This document shows positions 1-8,743 of a stretch of 64,000 nucleotides of DNA, in pieces (positions within the stretch are counted from its first letter, which is position 1; every line of letters begins with the position of its first letter). The stretch is from assembly GCA_015061245.1 (NCBI GenBank), contig SUWY01000003.1:1-64000 (forward strand). The letters run 5' to 3'. Position numbers and translations under genes: made by a program. Origin of the DNA: Bacteroidales bacterium (GTDB lineage Bacteria > Bacteroidota > Bacteroidia > Bacteroidales > Marinifilaceae). The notes under the pieces were generated by a model. The model saw only the letters and a list, made by a program, of their open reading frames with translations. It was not told where the DNA came from and did not search any database.

Positions 1-23
1 AGTGCTGCACGAATTTGTCTATA

Positions 24-67
24 GACAACAAAAAAGAGCTGCCTAACATTATTCATTGTTAGACAGC
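24..67 (-). terminator. Rho-independent terminator of the MG2-domain gene
   Basis: On the minus strand a hairpin (arms GCTG..CTAACA and TGTTAG..CAGC, positions 38-67, with one bulge) is followed by a T-rich run (complement of the A-run at 26-35). It lies 37 bp beyond the stop codon of the 105-2765 gene and suits its termination. Confidence 0.7.
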
Positions 68-104
68 CTCATTTATATTACAAGAGAGTTGTAAGATTGC
101 TTAG

Positions 105-2765
105 TTATTCAATATAACCTTGTAAGTGAATAGGAGTGCCGTTGTCGGTAATTCCATTAACTGTGATAGTGTAGGTATCATCGAGTTTTGCACGAGGAAA
201 AGTAATGTTTAGTTGTGAATCACTCGATAGTTTTACATTTGGATTCCAATATCGTGTAATCTTTTCGTCAACAATATTCATAAGATCTTTATCGACATTG
301 TAATGGGGTTGGTAGAATGTAGTGTGTTCGCTTAATTGAGGGGCTAATGGAGTGATTGTTTGAGTATTAAATTCTATTTCATAATATGGTATAAAGTAGT
401 CGAATATGCCAACTCCTCGAATGTTTGCTGTAGAAGTGCTCATGAAATCGTATTTTACACCTAAAAGTTTAGGTAGCTCAAATCCATATGCTTTAAAATT
501 ATAATGTGGGCGTGTAGCCTTCATGTTACTCTCAATATAATTTTGTGGTGAGTATTTTTTTAATAATAACTGATAATATGAATATGTCTCCATCATAGAG
601 CCGGTAGGATACATTTGATACCCATTATATTGATGCTTCTCATTACTGTATTTGTAATTACTGTTGTTAATCAAGATTCCTTCTTCCCATGGTGTTTCAA
701 AAACTCCAAAACTTCCATAACTTTTTATGTCTGTAATTCCCAAATGAAACAGATTCCGGTTTCGTTTCTCTATTGAATCAACCATTAAATCATATTCAAT
801 TTGCTTTGGAGTTTTTCTTATTGAAACCTCGCCTAATGTGTTTATCTGTATCCCTTGTTCTGTATAGATGTAGGTTTTTGAATACATTTTATAAAAATCA
901 TAGTCATTATTACGCATAAATGAGGCTTCCGGTATGATAAGTTCTAACTTTCTAAATTCTTGATTATCGATGGTTAATCTTTGATTATTTCTCCCTCGTT
1001 TACTTTGGGCTTTTATAGTGAATTGGGTTCCCTCGCGAAAAAAAATATCGTCTATAATAAATTTACCGTTCTCATCGCATACGGTATGTTTTACAATCCC
1101 ATTTGATCCTTCCATAGTTATTGATGCGTGAGCACTACTTTTACCAATAAAGTTTTCAACACTCCCTGATATAAATTGTCCTCGCTCCATATAATATGAA
1201 TTGTTTGACGGGATGTTAAATTCTCTCCATCCTTGTGTGAGCATTAAATTATCCAAATCGTCAATACGCACACATGTGTCGTTAGGGAAATAGAAGTTTG
1301 GATTCTCTATATGTCCCTTTAAATCGCTCTTTAATAACAAGTACGAATCTATCCCGCAATTATCCACACTACTTTTGTTAAGTCGATTGTTGGTAATTGA
1401 TATTGAGAAGTTTCCTGAAACAATGTCTCCTACATTTTCCAAATTAATAGTTACCGTTTCACTTTCATGTTCTCCTGTCAATTCGTATGGTGTAATTAAA
1501 TTTAATTTGGGCCTGTTATTTTTATGATTATATATTAATCGTTCACTATAAGTGTTCATCTGTTTATCAACCAACCGAAAGTTTAAAATGCCTTCAGGAG
1601 TGTCGTTTAGTGATAATACAGCTTGTGGGGATTGATTTAAATCAATCTGAAGCAGCAGAATTCCACGCGAGATGACTAATAACTCCTTATTGCGTAAAGA
1701 CTCATTCTTAGAGTGTAGTATTGTGTATTTAATATTTTCATCACCCCTTTCAACTCTTATGGCATAGCCTGTTGATGGGGTGGGTAGTTGGAATCTTTTT
1801 ATTCTGCCATCAGTACTTTTTGTAATGGCCGAGTATAATTTACCCTCTTGACTCTCTATTTCAAAACTTCCCATACCCAAATTGTTCGTATGGAACTCTG
1901 CTATGGTTTTTCCGTTTTCATCAACAATAGTTCCTGACACAGGCAATCCCAATCCATCGCGACCAATAGATTTAACACCTATGCGTTGTTTGGCGTTAGC
2001 AATCAATTTTCCACCTTCCGGCATAAAATTGATATGGAAATCTCGCTTGCTATGTGGAATAGGAATATATTGTTCCAAATCTACAATACTATTAGTTGAT
2101 GATTTGATTAGGATATGATCGGATAGAGAGTCTTTTATTGTGATGTTTGCTTTACCTGAATATCCGGTATTTGATACTTCAAACTCTCCGAATTGAGTCT
2201 CTCCAGGGATTCTGTATAGAAACTCCAAATTTTCGTATATTGTTCCCTTGGCATTGGTAAAGGTTAATTGTAATTCGCGTTCGCCGTCACGTTTTGGAAT
2301 AGATGTTGCATTAACAGTTACTCTGTGGTCAAACGGGTTTATTACTCTTATGCGTTTTGTGTCATAGAAAGTCTCCTCTTGGTTTTGCATGTAGTACGTA
2401 TAGCTCCTCAAGAAATACTCACCTTGTTGCAGATTTTCCGGTATAGTGATACAACCTAAAAATAGCGAGTCCTCGCCACTTCTCTCTATCTTTTCACGAA
2501 TATACACAGAATCTTGACGGTCAAAAATTTCTACGTAGATATATCTGCTATAATCAACAGGTTTATTTTGATTTGCATCGGTAAGAAATCCTCGGAACCA
2601 GATTGTGTCGCCCGGTTGGCATGTCTCTTTATCTATGTGCAGAAACAATTTTTCCTCCATTTTATTGCTCACAAAGCTATACATCTCGTGTCCCAATTTG
2701 CTTTGTTGAGCATGCGCAAAATAGGAAATTAGTACTAAAACTATGGTATATATTGATTTCTTCAT
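105..2765 (-). CDS. Exported MG2/alpha-2-macroglobulin-like domain protein
   Basis: An 886-residue protein with a clear signal peptide ending near AHAQ (residues 1-20). The N-terminal part has the pattern EKLFLHIDKETCQPGDTIWF, typical of the MG2 domain of Bacteroidota proteins related to alpha-2-macroglobulin. A beta-sandwich or carboxypeptidase-regulatory-like segment lies near residues 520-600 (ISGSVENFIGKSSAHASITM). Known members of this group sit in the periplasm or outer membrane; many end in a TonB-plug-like segment, and their substrate is generally unknown. No thioester motif is visible. The gene is divergent from the lipoprotein gene at 2821 across about 50 bp and has its own terminator. 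The family placement is a pattern call; I infer no specific function. Confidence 0.8.
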   Translation of the reverse strand: MKKSIYTIVLVLISYFAHAQQSKLGHEMYSFVSNKMEEKLFLHIDKETCQPGDTIWFRGFLTDANQNKPVDYSRYIYVEIFDRQDSVYIREKIERSGEDSLFLGCITIPENLQQGEYFLRSYTYYMQNQEETFYDTKRIRVINPFDHRVTVNATSIPKRDGERELQLTFTNAKGTIYENLEFLYRIPGETQFGEFEVSNTGYSGKANITIKDSLSDHILIKSSTNSIVDLEQYIPIPHSKRDFHINFMPEGGKLIANAKQRIGVKSIGRDGLGLPVSGTIVDENGKTIAEFHTNNLGMGSFEIESQEGKLYSAITKSTDGRIKRFQLPTPSTGYAIRVERGDENIKYTILHSKNESLRNKELLVISRGILLLQIDLNQSPQAVLSLNDTPEGILNFRLVDKQMNTYSERLIYNHKNNRPKLNLITPYELTGEHESETVTINLENVGDIVSGNFSISITNNRLNKSSVDNCGIDSYLLLKSDLKGHIENPNFYFPNDTCVRIDDLDNLMLTQGWREFNIPSNNSYYMERGQFISGSVENFIGKSSAHASITMEGSNGIVKHTVCDENGKFIIDDIFFREGTQFTIKAQSKRGRNNQRLTIDNQEFRKLELIIPEASFMRNNDYDFYKMYSKTYIYTEQGIQINTLGEVSIRKTPKQIEYDLMVDSIEKRNRNLFHLGITDIKSYGSFGVFETPWEEGILINNSNYKYSNEKHQYNGYQMYPTGSMMETYSYYQLLLKKYSPQNYIESNMKATRPHYNFKAYGFELPKLLGVKYDFMSTSTANIRGVGIFDYFIPYYEIEFNTQTITPLAPQLSEHTTFYQPHYNVDKDLMNIVDEKITRYWNPNVKLSSDSQLNITFPRAKLDDTYTITVNGITDNGTPIHLQGYIE

Positions 2766-2820
2766 TTCATTTGCAAGTTATATATATTTTTTTTAATATT
2801 GCAAAAAAAACAAAATGATA

Positions 2821-3381
2821 ATGAAAAACTTGTTCAAAAGGTTATTATGGATATTTATTGTTTCCCTTTGTGTATATGCATGTACAGAGAATGAATTGTC
2901 TGGTGACATGTATGAGTTCTGTATGGGGAAAGTGAATTTCGATTCTGTTGTTAAAATTGAGACTATAAAAGATTCTGTGCAGTTGAATCTTCTTGCCGAT
3001 TTGCCTGGCGGTTTTGAAGGACCATATACTGTATCCAAGACAATATCTGTGCCAACGATAACAAGTCCGATTCAAGCTCCTGGTGCAATAATGATAAGTG
3101 CTACTATAAGTTATACTTATGTGGTTCAACAAGGAGGTATGAAATTTCTTTTGAGTGTAGATGGAATAACAACACAAATGCAACATACAACAAATTGTTA
3201 TCTATTATGGACAGATTTAGGAAGTCTTTATGGCCCTATTAACATTCAAGTATTGGATGAACGTTTTGTTGATTATAGTATTCGTGGTCGAATTTCAGGA
3301 ACAGAGGGATTTTTTCATAGTACTAATCCTGCAAATGAAATTATAGAATATAGAGGTTCGTTCAACATTAATCTATATTAA
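2821..3381 (+). CDS. Small lipoprotein of unknown function
   Basis: About 186 residues. The N-terminus (MKNLFKRLLWIFIVSLCVYACTEN) is a lipoprotein signal with lipobox VYAC. ATG at 2815 is a possible start two codons earlier; I prefer 2821 because it gives the usual Lys-rich beginning. The rest is predicted beta-rich with no motif I recognise. It is followed 14 bp later by a protein with a carboxypeptidase-regulatory-like domain, so the two are probably co-transcribed. The acidic residues after the lipid cysteine (TENELSGD) would be compatible with surface export, which is an inference. Confidence 0.75.
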   Translation: MKNLFKRLLWIFIVSLCVYACTENELSGDMYEFCMGKVNFDSVVKIETIKDSVQLNLLADLPGGFEGPYTVSKTISVPTITSPIQAPGAIMISATISYTYVVQQGGMKFLLSVDGITTQMQHTTNCYLLWTDLGSLYGPINIQVLDERFVDYSIRGRISGTEGFFHSTNPANEIIEYRGSFNINLY

Positions 3382-3395
3382 GAATAATTGAGTCA

Positions 3396-4346
3396 ATGAG
3401 TTTTATTAAAATAAGTTTTATTTATCTCTTATTGATTTTTGCCCATTTAAATGTAAGTGCTCAAGAGTTGGTGTTGTTGCAAGGAAGGGTGATTGATGAT
3501 GGGCGAGGGCGCGGAGTGCCCGATGTCTATGTGGCATTGATGAATTCAAATAGGGGTTTGGCGACAAATGCGCGTGGTGTTTTCTCTTTCAAATTAACAA
3601 CAGAGGAGTTGGCATCAGATCTTTTCTTCTCTTGTGCCGGTTACTATGACACAATTATTTCATGTGCTAAAATTATTGAAGCAGAGGGGATTATAAAGTT
3701 AAGAGCCAGGAAAATAGAGGTAGATGATGTCGATGTTTATGCAAGGTTTGAGGAGGAGTTATGTATGGGCGATACCACATTTATGTTCTCGCAGATGGAG
3801 GGTAACGGTGTGCCATACTATACAGAATACGGACACTCGGTCGGTGTTATAATCAGGAATAATAAATTTGGTTTACTTGACAGAGTTTATGTTAAGATTG
3901 CCGATGATGATTGTTATGGAGGTAAATTTGCCTTGCGTTTCAAAAAAGTATATAACCAAAATGGCTATTTACCATGGCAGTCGCTGAACCGATATCATGA
4001 TATAATACCTAAAACAGTAGTGGTTGAGGCTGACTCACCAGGAGTTATAAGTTTGGATATCAGTTCGTTTAAAGGGTTTGTCGGTAAAAAATATGATATA
4101 CTGATTTTGATTTATCCTTTGGAACCGATGCAGGATATGTCGGAATATTCAGAAAAGCAGTATGCTGTTCGTGAGCGTTCAAAGGGTAGTGTGAATGTTG
4201 CGGTTGAAAATTATGCACCGCTTTTCCCAAAGAGTGTACATACCGTTTTCCTTTTTAACGATACCTACATTGTGGCAAAAGCGATGCCAGTTCCTCAGAT
4301 AGCCTTGGTTATGAAAACCTTGAAAAAACGAACCAAAAAGAATTAG
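3396..4346 (+). CDS. Exported protein with carboxypeptidase-regulatory-like domain
   Basis: 316 residues with a signal peptide ending NVSAQ (about residue 22). Residues 25-105 form a carboxypeptidase-D-regulatory-like beta-sandwich: LLQGRVIDDGRGRGVPDVYV, then GLATNARGVFSF, then the SCAGYYDT segment. This is a fold that Bacteroidota place at the start of outer-membrane and surface proteins. The C-terminal 200 residues are not recognised and lack a beta-barrel or TonB receptor, so this is a free-standing member. It is probably co-transcribed with the upstream lipoprotein and ends in a strong palindromic terminator. Confidence 0.75.
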   Translation: MSFIKISFIYLLLIFAHLNVSAQELVLLQGRVIDDGRGRGVPDVYVALMNSNRGLATNARGVFSFKLTTEELASDLFFSCAGYYDTIISCAKIIEAEGIIKLRARKIEVDDVDVYARFEEELCMGDTTFMFSQMEGNGVPYYTEYGHSVGVIIRNNKFGLLDRVYVKIADDDCYGGKFALRFKKVYNQNGYLPWQSLNRYHDIIPKTVVVEADSPGVISLDISSFKGFVGKKYDILILIYPLEPMQDMSEYSEKQYAVRERSKGSVNVAVENYAPLFPKSVHTVFLFNDTYIVAKAMPVPQIALVMKTLKKRTKKN

Positions 4347-4377
4347 AAGCTGTTTTAAATTTAAAACAGCTTTTTAG
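4347..4377. terminator. Bidirectional terminator between convergent genes
   Basis: A perfect 26-nt palindrome (AAGCTGTTTTAAA/TTTAAAACAGCTT, 4347-4372) followed by T residues. It begins right after the stop of the plus-strand gene at 4346 and reaches the stop of the minus-strand Dabb gene at 4374, so it can serve both. Confidence 0.85.
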
Positions 4378-4676
4378 AATTCGTAATCTACGCAAGAACG
4401 GTCAGCTTTAACCGGACCAAGAATGTTTTTGCCGAATGCGACGTGCAAAGGGTGAACTGCATAGTTTTGCAAATCCTCCCAGGTATTGAATTCGCTCTCC
4501 AAAACCACATCCCATGTCTCATTTGGATTTCCATTTAATCCAACCTTTAACTCAACTACATTTGGAATCAAGCCTTTAAGTGCCTCCAACTCTCTCTTAA
4601 TCTCATTCATCTTCTCCTGTTTTGCCTCTTCACTTGCAAATGGAGTCAATTTGAACATTACAATGTGCTTAACCAT
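4374..4676 (-). CDS. Dabb-family (stress-responsive alpha/beta barrel) protein
   Basis: Starting at MVKHIVMFKL the protein is 100 residues, the usual length of a Dabb ferredoxin-like dimeric barrel. An upstream ATG at 4727 would add 17 unlikely residues. Family marks are the N-terminal strand VKHIVMFKL, a central amphipathic helix (EMNEIKRELEALK), the strand ELKVGLNGN and the C-terminal pattern YAVHPLHVAFGKNIL. Family members are small cytosolic proteins, mostly of unknown role, some of them enzymes acting on hydrophobic cyclic substrates. It is divergent from the steroid-reductase-like operon; a functional link to that operon is possible but unproven. Confidence 0.85.
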   Translation of the reverse strand: MVKHIVMFKLTPFASEEAKQEKMNEIKRELEALKGLIPNVVELKVGLNGNPNETWDVVLESEFNTWEDLQNYAVHPLHVAFGKNILGPVKADRSCVDYEF

Positions 4677-4728
4677 ATCTATTTGTGCTCTTTTTGTTAT
4701 TGTTGGTACAAAAGTACATAAAAACAAC

Positions 4729-4737
4729 TATCTTTGC
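4729..4737 (+). promoter_or_regulatory. Promoter -7 box upstream of the steroid/bile-acid operon
   Basis: TATCTTTGC matches the Bacteroidota -7 consensus TAnnTTTGC exactly and lies 19 bp before the ATG at 4757. No good TTTG -33 element sits at the ideal spacing; a TTGG is present at 4703. Confidence 0.5.
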
Positions 4738-4756
4738 TAGGTTAATATCTAGAATT

Positions 4757-5518
4757 ATGGAGTGCTATAATATTTTACTTATATCAATGGCAATCATTGC
4801 GCTGATTGTCTTTGTGTGTCTATACTTTGTTGAGGCAGGGTATGGCATGTTGTTCGATAAAAAGTGGGGCTTCCCGATTAATAATAAACTTGCATGGGTG
4901 CTGATGGAGGCTCCGGTATTTATCACAATGCTGGTTATGTGGATGACCTCGCCCGTTAAATATAATACTGTACCACTTATATTCTTCTTACTGTTTGAGT
5001 TACACTATTTTCAGCGCTCTTTTATCTTTCCTTTTAAAATGTCAGGAAAGAGTAAAATGCCTATTGGTATTATGCTGATGGGTGTGGTGTTCAATGTATT
5101 GAACGGATATATTCAGGGTAAGTGGCTATTCTATCTTGCTCCGGAAGATATGTATGTTAAAAGTTGGCTTACAACGCCACAGTTCATTATAGGAGTTGCT
5201 GTTTTCCTTTTTGGAATGGGGGTGAATTGGCACTCTGACCATATTGTAAGAAATTTAAGAAAGCCCGGAGATACTAACCACTATTTACCTAAAGGCGGTA
5301 TGTTCAACTATGTTACCAGTGCTAACTATTTTGGTGAGTTTGTTGAGTGGTGTGGTTTTGCAATTATGACTTGGTCTTGGGCTGGAGCGTTGTTTGCTGC
5401 ATGGACATTTGCTAACCTTGCGCCTCGTGCAAATACAATAAACAAGCGTTATAAAGCATGGTTCCCCGAGGAGATGAAGGGAAAGAATCTAAAGAGAATA
5501 ATTCCATTTATATACTAG
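4757..5518 (+). CDS. Steroid 5-alpha-reductase-family membrane protein
   Basis: 253 residues from the ATG at 4757; the frame is open to 4685, but that extension overlaps the promoter. It is a polytopic membrane protein with about six hydrophobic segments. The C-terminal half carries the family signature: GMGVNWHSD, LRKPGD, YLPKGGMFNYV, SANYFGEFVEWCGFA, LAPRA and a basic tail ending IPFIY. These match the NADPH-dependent 3-oxo-5-alpha-steroid 4-dehydrogenase fold, including the E and H residues of the active site. The expected reaction is reduction of the delta-4 double bond of a 3-oxo steroid or bile acid to the 5-alpha (allo) product. It is followed 3 bp later by an OYE and then an SDR, which supports a bile-acid or steroid pathway. 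The exact substrate is inferred. Confidence 0.85.
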   Translation: MECYNILLISMAIIALIVFVCLYFVEAGYGMLFDKKWGFPINNKLAWVLMEAPVFITMLVMWMTSPVKYNTVPLIFFLLFELHYFQRSFIFPFKMSGKSKMPIGIMLMGVVFNVLNGYIQGKWLFYLAPEDMYVKSWLTTPQFIIGVAVFLFGMGVNWHSDHIVRNLRKPGDTNHYLPKGGMFNYVTSANYFGEFVEWCGFAIMTWSWAGALFAAWTFANLAPRANTINKRYKAWFPEEMKGKNLKRIIPFIY

Positions 5519-5521
5519 AAT

Positions 5522-6748
5522 ATGAGTGAGTCTAAGATATTTACACCGGTAAAGATTGGTCCATTGACTTTAAGAAACAGAACAATTCGTTCTGCGGCTT
5601 TCGAGGGTATGTGTAAGGATAACAGGCCTACACAAATGCTATATGATTATCATACATCGGTGGCTAAGGGTGGAGTAGGAATGACAACAATCGCATACGC
5701 AGCAACCGAGCATAGCGGTTTATCGTTTAAGTCACAACTATGGTTGAAGCAGGATACAGTTCCCGATTTAAAGTTATTGACAGATGCGATCCATAAAGAG
5801 GGTGCTGCTGCATCAATTCAGATTGGACATTGTGGAAATATGTGTCACCGTGGTACTGCCGGATGTACGCCTATCTCTGCATCTAATGGTTTTAACCTCT
5901 ATTCGCCCACTTTTCACAGAGCAATGCGTAAGGAGGAGATTTATGAAATGGCTAAGAGTTTCGGGCGAGGAGTCAATCTGGCACGCGAAGCAGGATTCGA
6001 TGCCGTTGAGCTTCATGCAGGACACGGTTATCTTATAAGCCAATTTTTGTCGCCATATACAAACCGCAGAAAGGATGAGTTTGGAGGTTCTTTGGAGAAC
6101 CGCATGCGATTCATGAAGATTGCTATGGACGAGGTTATGAGTGCAGCCAAAGATGATATGGCTGTAGTGGTGAAGATGAATATGCGCGATGGTTTTAAGG
6201 GTGGTATGGAGCTTGACGAGTCATTGGTTGTTGCCGAGACCCTTAAGGAGTGTGGTGCACACGCTTTGGTGCTAAGTGGAGGTTTTGTAAGCAGGGCTCC
6301 ACAATATGTTATGCGTGGTGCTTTCCCTAAAAAGACTGTCGCTCACTATATGCCTAATAATATGTGGTGGTTGAAGCTGGGTGTTGGAATGTTCGGACAG
6401 TTTGCAGCTCCAACCGTACCATTTAAAGAGGCCTACTTCCTGGAAGATGCTTTAAAGTTCCGTGAGAAGTTGGATATGCCGCTTATTTATGTGGGAGGTT
6501 TGGTTGCACGTGATAAGATTGAGCATGTTTTGGATTGTGGATTCGAGGCTGTCCAGATGGGACGTGCCTTGTTGAATGATCCCGAGTTTGTTAACCATTT
6601 GCGTGATGAGAATTTCAAGCGTTGTTCATGTACTCACTCAAACTATTGTATTGGCCACATGTACTCGTTAGAGATGAAGTGTCACAGGACCGAAGAGAAT
6701 TTGCCTAAGTGTTTGGTGAAAGAGATTAAGAGGAATGAGAAGTATTAA
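5522..6748 (+). CDS. Old Yellow Enzyme-family NADH:flavin oxidoreductase (candidate 5-beta-reductase)
   Basis: 408 residues forming one OYE TIM barrel. Visible marks are the start FTPVKIGPLTLRNR, IQIGHCG, the active-site stretch FDAVELHAGHGYLISQFLSP with the following NRRKDEFGGSLENR, and the FMN phosphate segment LIYVGGL...VQMGRALLNDPEF. A C-terminal cysteine cluster (CSC near residues 369-371, then C377 and C388 approximately) resembles the 4Fe-4S site of 2,4-dienoyl-CoA reductase and BaiCD/BaiH-type enzymes, but the second FAD/NADH domain of those larger enzymes is absent. It would therefore need an outside electron donor. Given the adjacent 5-alpha-reductase-like and SDR genes, a 3-oxo-delta-4 bile acid or steroid 5-beta-reductase role is plausible; a general enoate reductase is the alternative. 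Confidence 0.85.
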   Translation: MSESKIFTPVKIGPLTLRNRTIRSAAFEGMCKDNRPTQMLYDYHTSVAKGGVGMTTIAYAATEHSGLSFKSQLWLKQDTVPDLKLLTDAIHKEGAAASIQIGHCGNMCHRGTAGCTPISASNGFNLYSPTFHRAMRKEEIYEMAKSFGRGVNLAREAGFDAVELHAGHGYLISQFLSPYTNRRKDEFGGSLENRMRFMKIAMDEVMSAAKDDMAVVVKMNMRDGFKGGMELDESLVVAETLKECGAHALVLSGGFVSRAPQYVMRGAFPKKTVAHYMPNNMWWLKLGVGMFGQFAAPTVPFKEAYFLEDALKFREKLDMPLIYVGGLVARDKIEHVLDCGFEAVQMGRALLNDPEFVNHLRDENFKRCSCTHSNYCIGHMYSLEMKCHRTEENLPKCLVKEIKRNEKY

Positions 6749-6772
6749 CAGTTAGGTGAAAGGTGAAATGTG

Positions 6773-7639
6773 ATGAGTAATAATAACAAAAATAAAATAG
6801 CTATAGTAACGGGAGCTGATGGTGGTATGGGGCAAGAGATTGTCCTTGAGGTTGCCAAGCAGGGATACTATGTTGTTATGGCTTGCGTAAATCCCTCAAA
6901 ATCGCAGGATTTATGTCAGAAGTTACGCGAAGAGAGTGGTAATAAAAATATCTATGTCCATGAGCTTGATTTAACAAATTTCTCGGTAATAGATAAGTTT
7001 GTTTCCGAGATTAAGCAAATAGGTATGCCGATTGCGCTTTTGGCTAACAATGCCGGTGTGTTGTGTTGGAATCGTGAGAATACAATTCATGGGATTGAGA
7101 AGACAATGGCTGTGAATTATGTTGGACCTTATCGTTTAACCAACCTTCTTTTATCTCTTATGGGCGAGGGTTCACGTATTGTAAATACGGTGTCTTGTAC
7201 CTATTTGATAGGTAGAGTAGCTGAGGAGCCTTTCTATAGAACTCAGAGTTGCTTTAACCGCTTTATTTTCTATTCTGATTCAAAACTTGCTTTGACTCTC
7301 TTTACATTAAAACTCTCTGAAGAGGTAAAAGATAGAGGTATAAATGTTAATGCCTCAGATCCGGGAATTGTCAGCACTAACATTATCAGAATGGGTAATA
7401 TAGTTGTTGATAAGTTGTGTGATTGGTTCTTCCGTCCATTTATCTATCAGCCTAAACGTGGGGCATCGACTGCAGTTAAACTATTGCTTGATCCTGAATT
7501 AAAAGGTGTGACAGGTACTGTTTATGCGAATAAGAAACGCACAAACATACCTAAGCGAGTTCTAAATCATCCTAAAATGGAGTGGTTATGGAAGGCAACG
7601 CAACTCCTTATAGCTGAGATAGAACATAATCAACATTAA
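6773..7639 (+). CDS. Short-chain dehydrogenase/reductase (candidate 3-beta-hydroxysteroid dehydrogenase)
   Basis: 288 residues from the ATG at 6773; a GTG codon sits immediately before it at 6770. The Rossmann motif is TGADGGMGQEI, the structural motif is LLANNAGVL, and the catalytic Ser...Tyr-x3-Lys is NTVSC...YSDSK. After the active site, NASDPGIVSTNI is the usual PG motif. The C-terminus is hydrophobic or amphipathic (LCDWFFRPFIYQ). It is the third gene of the 4757-7639 operon, so oxidation or reduction of a 3-hydroxyl on the same steroid substrate is the natural inference. Its 3' end overlaps the convergent DUF4105 gene by 54 bp. Confidence 0.8.
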   Translation: MSNNNKNKIAIVTGADGGMGQEIVLEVAKQGYYVVMACVNPSKSQDLCQKLREESGNKNIYVHELDLTNFSVIDKFVSEIKQIGMPIALLANNAGVLCWNRENTIHGIEKTMAVNYVGPYRLTNLLLSLMGEGSRIVNTVSCTYLIGRVAEEPFYRTQSCFNRFIFYSDSKLALTLFTLKLSEEVKDRGINVNASDPGIVSTNIIRMGNIVVDKLCDWFFRPFIYQPKRGASTAVKLLLDPELKGVTGTVYANKKRTNIPKRVLNHPKMEWLWKATQLLIAEIEHNQH

Positions 7640-8743
7640 GGGTATTGTTGCGAATGATATAGCGGGTGTAGTCCAGAATAGAATGGCTATGCCCGCAATT
7701 AGTAAGCCCATGTAGCAATTCAGGTAGATATTTATAGTTCTCCATCTATTCTTTACTAGGAATGGAATAAAGAAAAGATTCAATGGGCATGCCCAAAGCA
7801 TATTCCAGTTCGGGTTTGTCATTGGATGTAGTGAGAATGCCGCCAAATAGAATAGTAGTAATCCCAAAACTCCGGTCAAGAACAACATTGGTATAAAGAT
7901 AAATCTTGTTCGTTTCATTCTAAACGTTCCTCCAATAATAACAAGTGCTAATGCCCAAAATGCAAATTGAGGATTTACATACCATGGAGTCTTTACCTCG
8001 GTACGTTTGGGATAGTCAATAATCTTTACAGCCTCTTTTGCCAATGGTTTTCCATCAATGGTTGCCTGGCTTACAGCCTGCATTAACATTTCTGGTAGAA
8101 ACATCTCTTCACGCGCGGTTGCTACTTTGTTACCATCCTGGCCTAAAAGAGTGTGGATTCCCCATTCGCACCATGGCGCAATTCTTAACTTCTCATCTAA
8201 AAGGTTCCAGAATGTCTTATCAGAACTCTTTGCAATTGCCCATCGGTATGTCGATTCTGAATCGGTTATTTGATTCTCAAACAGATCACGAACACGGGTA
8301 GCGCAGTTGTCATATAGAAAGTCATAAAGGTAAGTTCTGTTTTCCGGTTTATAGTTCTCCATTAGAGCACGAACCAATTTCTGCTGCTGAGCAGAATCGA
8401 GTTTTAACTCTTGCTCATAAACAGCAACCTCCATTCTATCGTAGGTATGATAGAAACTGCTGAATGGTTGTGCCGCCAATTGATACATCAACTCACCTTT
8501 TATATACTTACCATAGAAGTTTGGAGTGTCAAAATCAAATGTTCCGTAGTTGAATACCCAATCGCTATCGGCATCCTTTACACGGATTGCGGTGTGACCA
8601 AATAGAGTGTATAACATGTTCCCCGGCTCACATGTAAGCAGGGATATTGTTTTGGGTTTTGTATCGTTTATCTCTGCTTTTGCTTCAAAACCCATTATCA
8701 GTGTTGCTACTACTGTAACTACGCATAAAATCCAATTTCTCAT
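7586..8743 (-). CDS. Lnb/DUF4105 family, probable lipoprotein N-acyltransferase-like protein
   Basis: 385 residues from MRNWILCVV, which gives a clean signal sequence; an upstream ATG at 8776 adds 11 residues. The N-terminal periplasmic domain (about residues 25-260) has the DUF4105 pattern TCEPGNMLYTLFGHTAIRV with H50 and YDFLYDNCATRVRD with C147, the likely catalytic pair. The C-terminal 130 residues hold four to five membrane spans. Bacteroidota lack Lnt, and proteins of this architecture (Lnb) have been described as their lipoprotein N-acyltransferases. It could complete lipoprotein maturation for the many lipoproteins in this window. Activity here is inferred from the family only. Confidence 0.8.
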   Translation of the reverse strand: MRNWILCVVTVVATLIMGFEAKAEINDTKPKTISLLTCEPGNMLYTLFGHTAIRVKDADSDWVFNYGTFDFDTPNFYGKYIKGELMYQLAAQPFSSFYHTYDRMEVAVYEQELKLDSAQQQKLVRALMENYKPENRTYLYDFLYDNCATRVRDLFENQITDSESTYRWAIAKSSDKTFWNLLDEKLRIAPWCEWGIHTLLGQDGNKVATAREEMFLPEMLMQAVSQATIDGKPLAKEAVKIIDYPKRTEVKTPWYVNPQFAFWALALVIIGGTFRMKRTRFIFIPMLFLTGVLGLLLFYLAAFSLHPMTNPNWNMLWACPLNLFFIPFLVKNRWRTINIYLNCYMGLLIAGIAILFWTTPAISFATIPLMLIMFYLSYKELRCLP

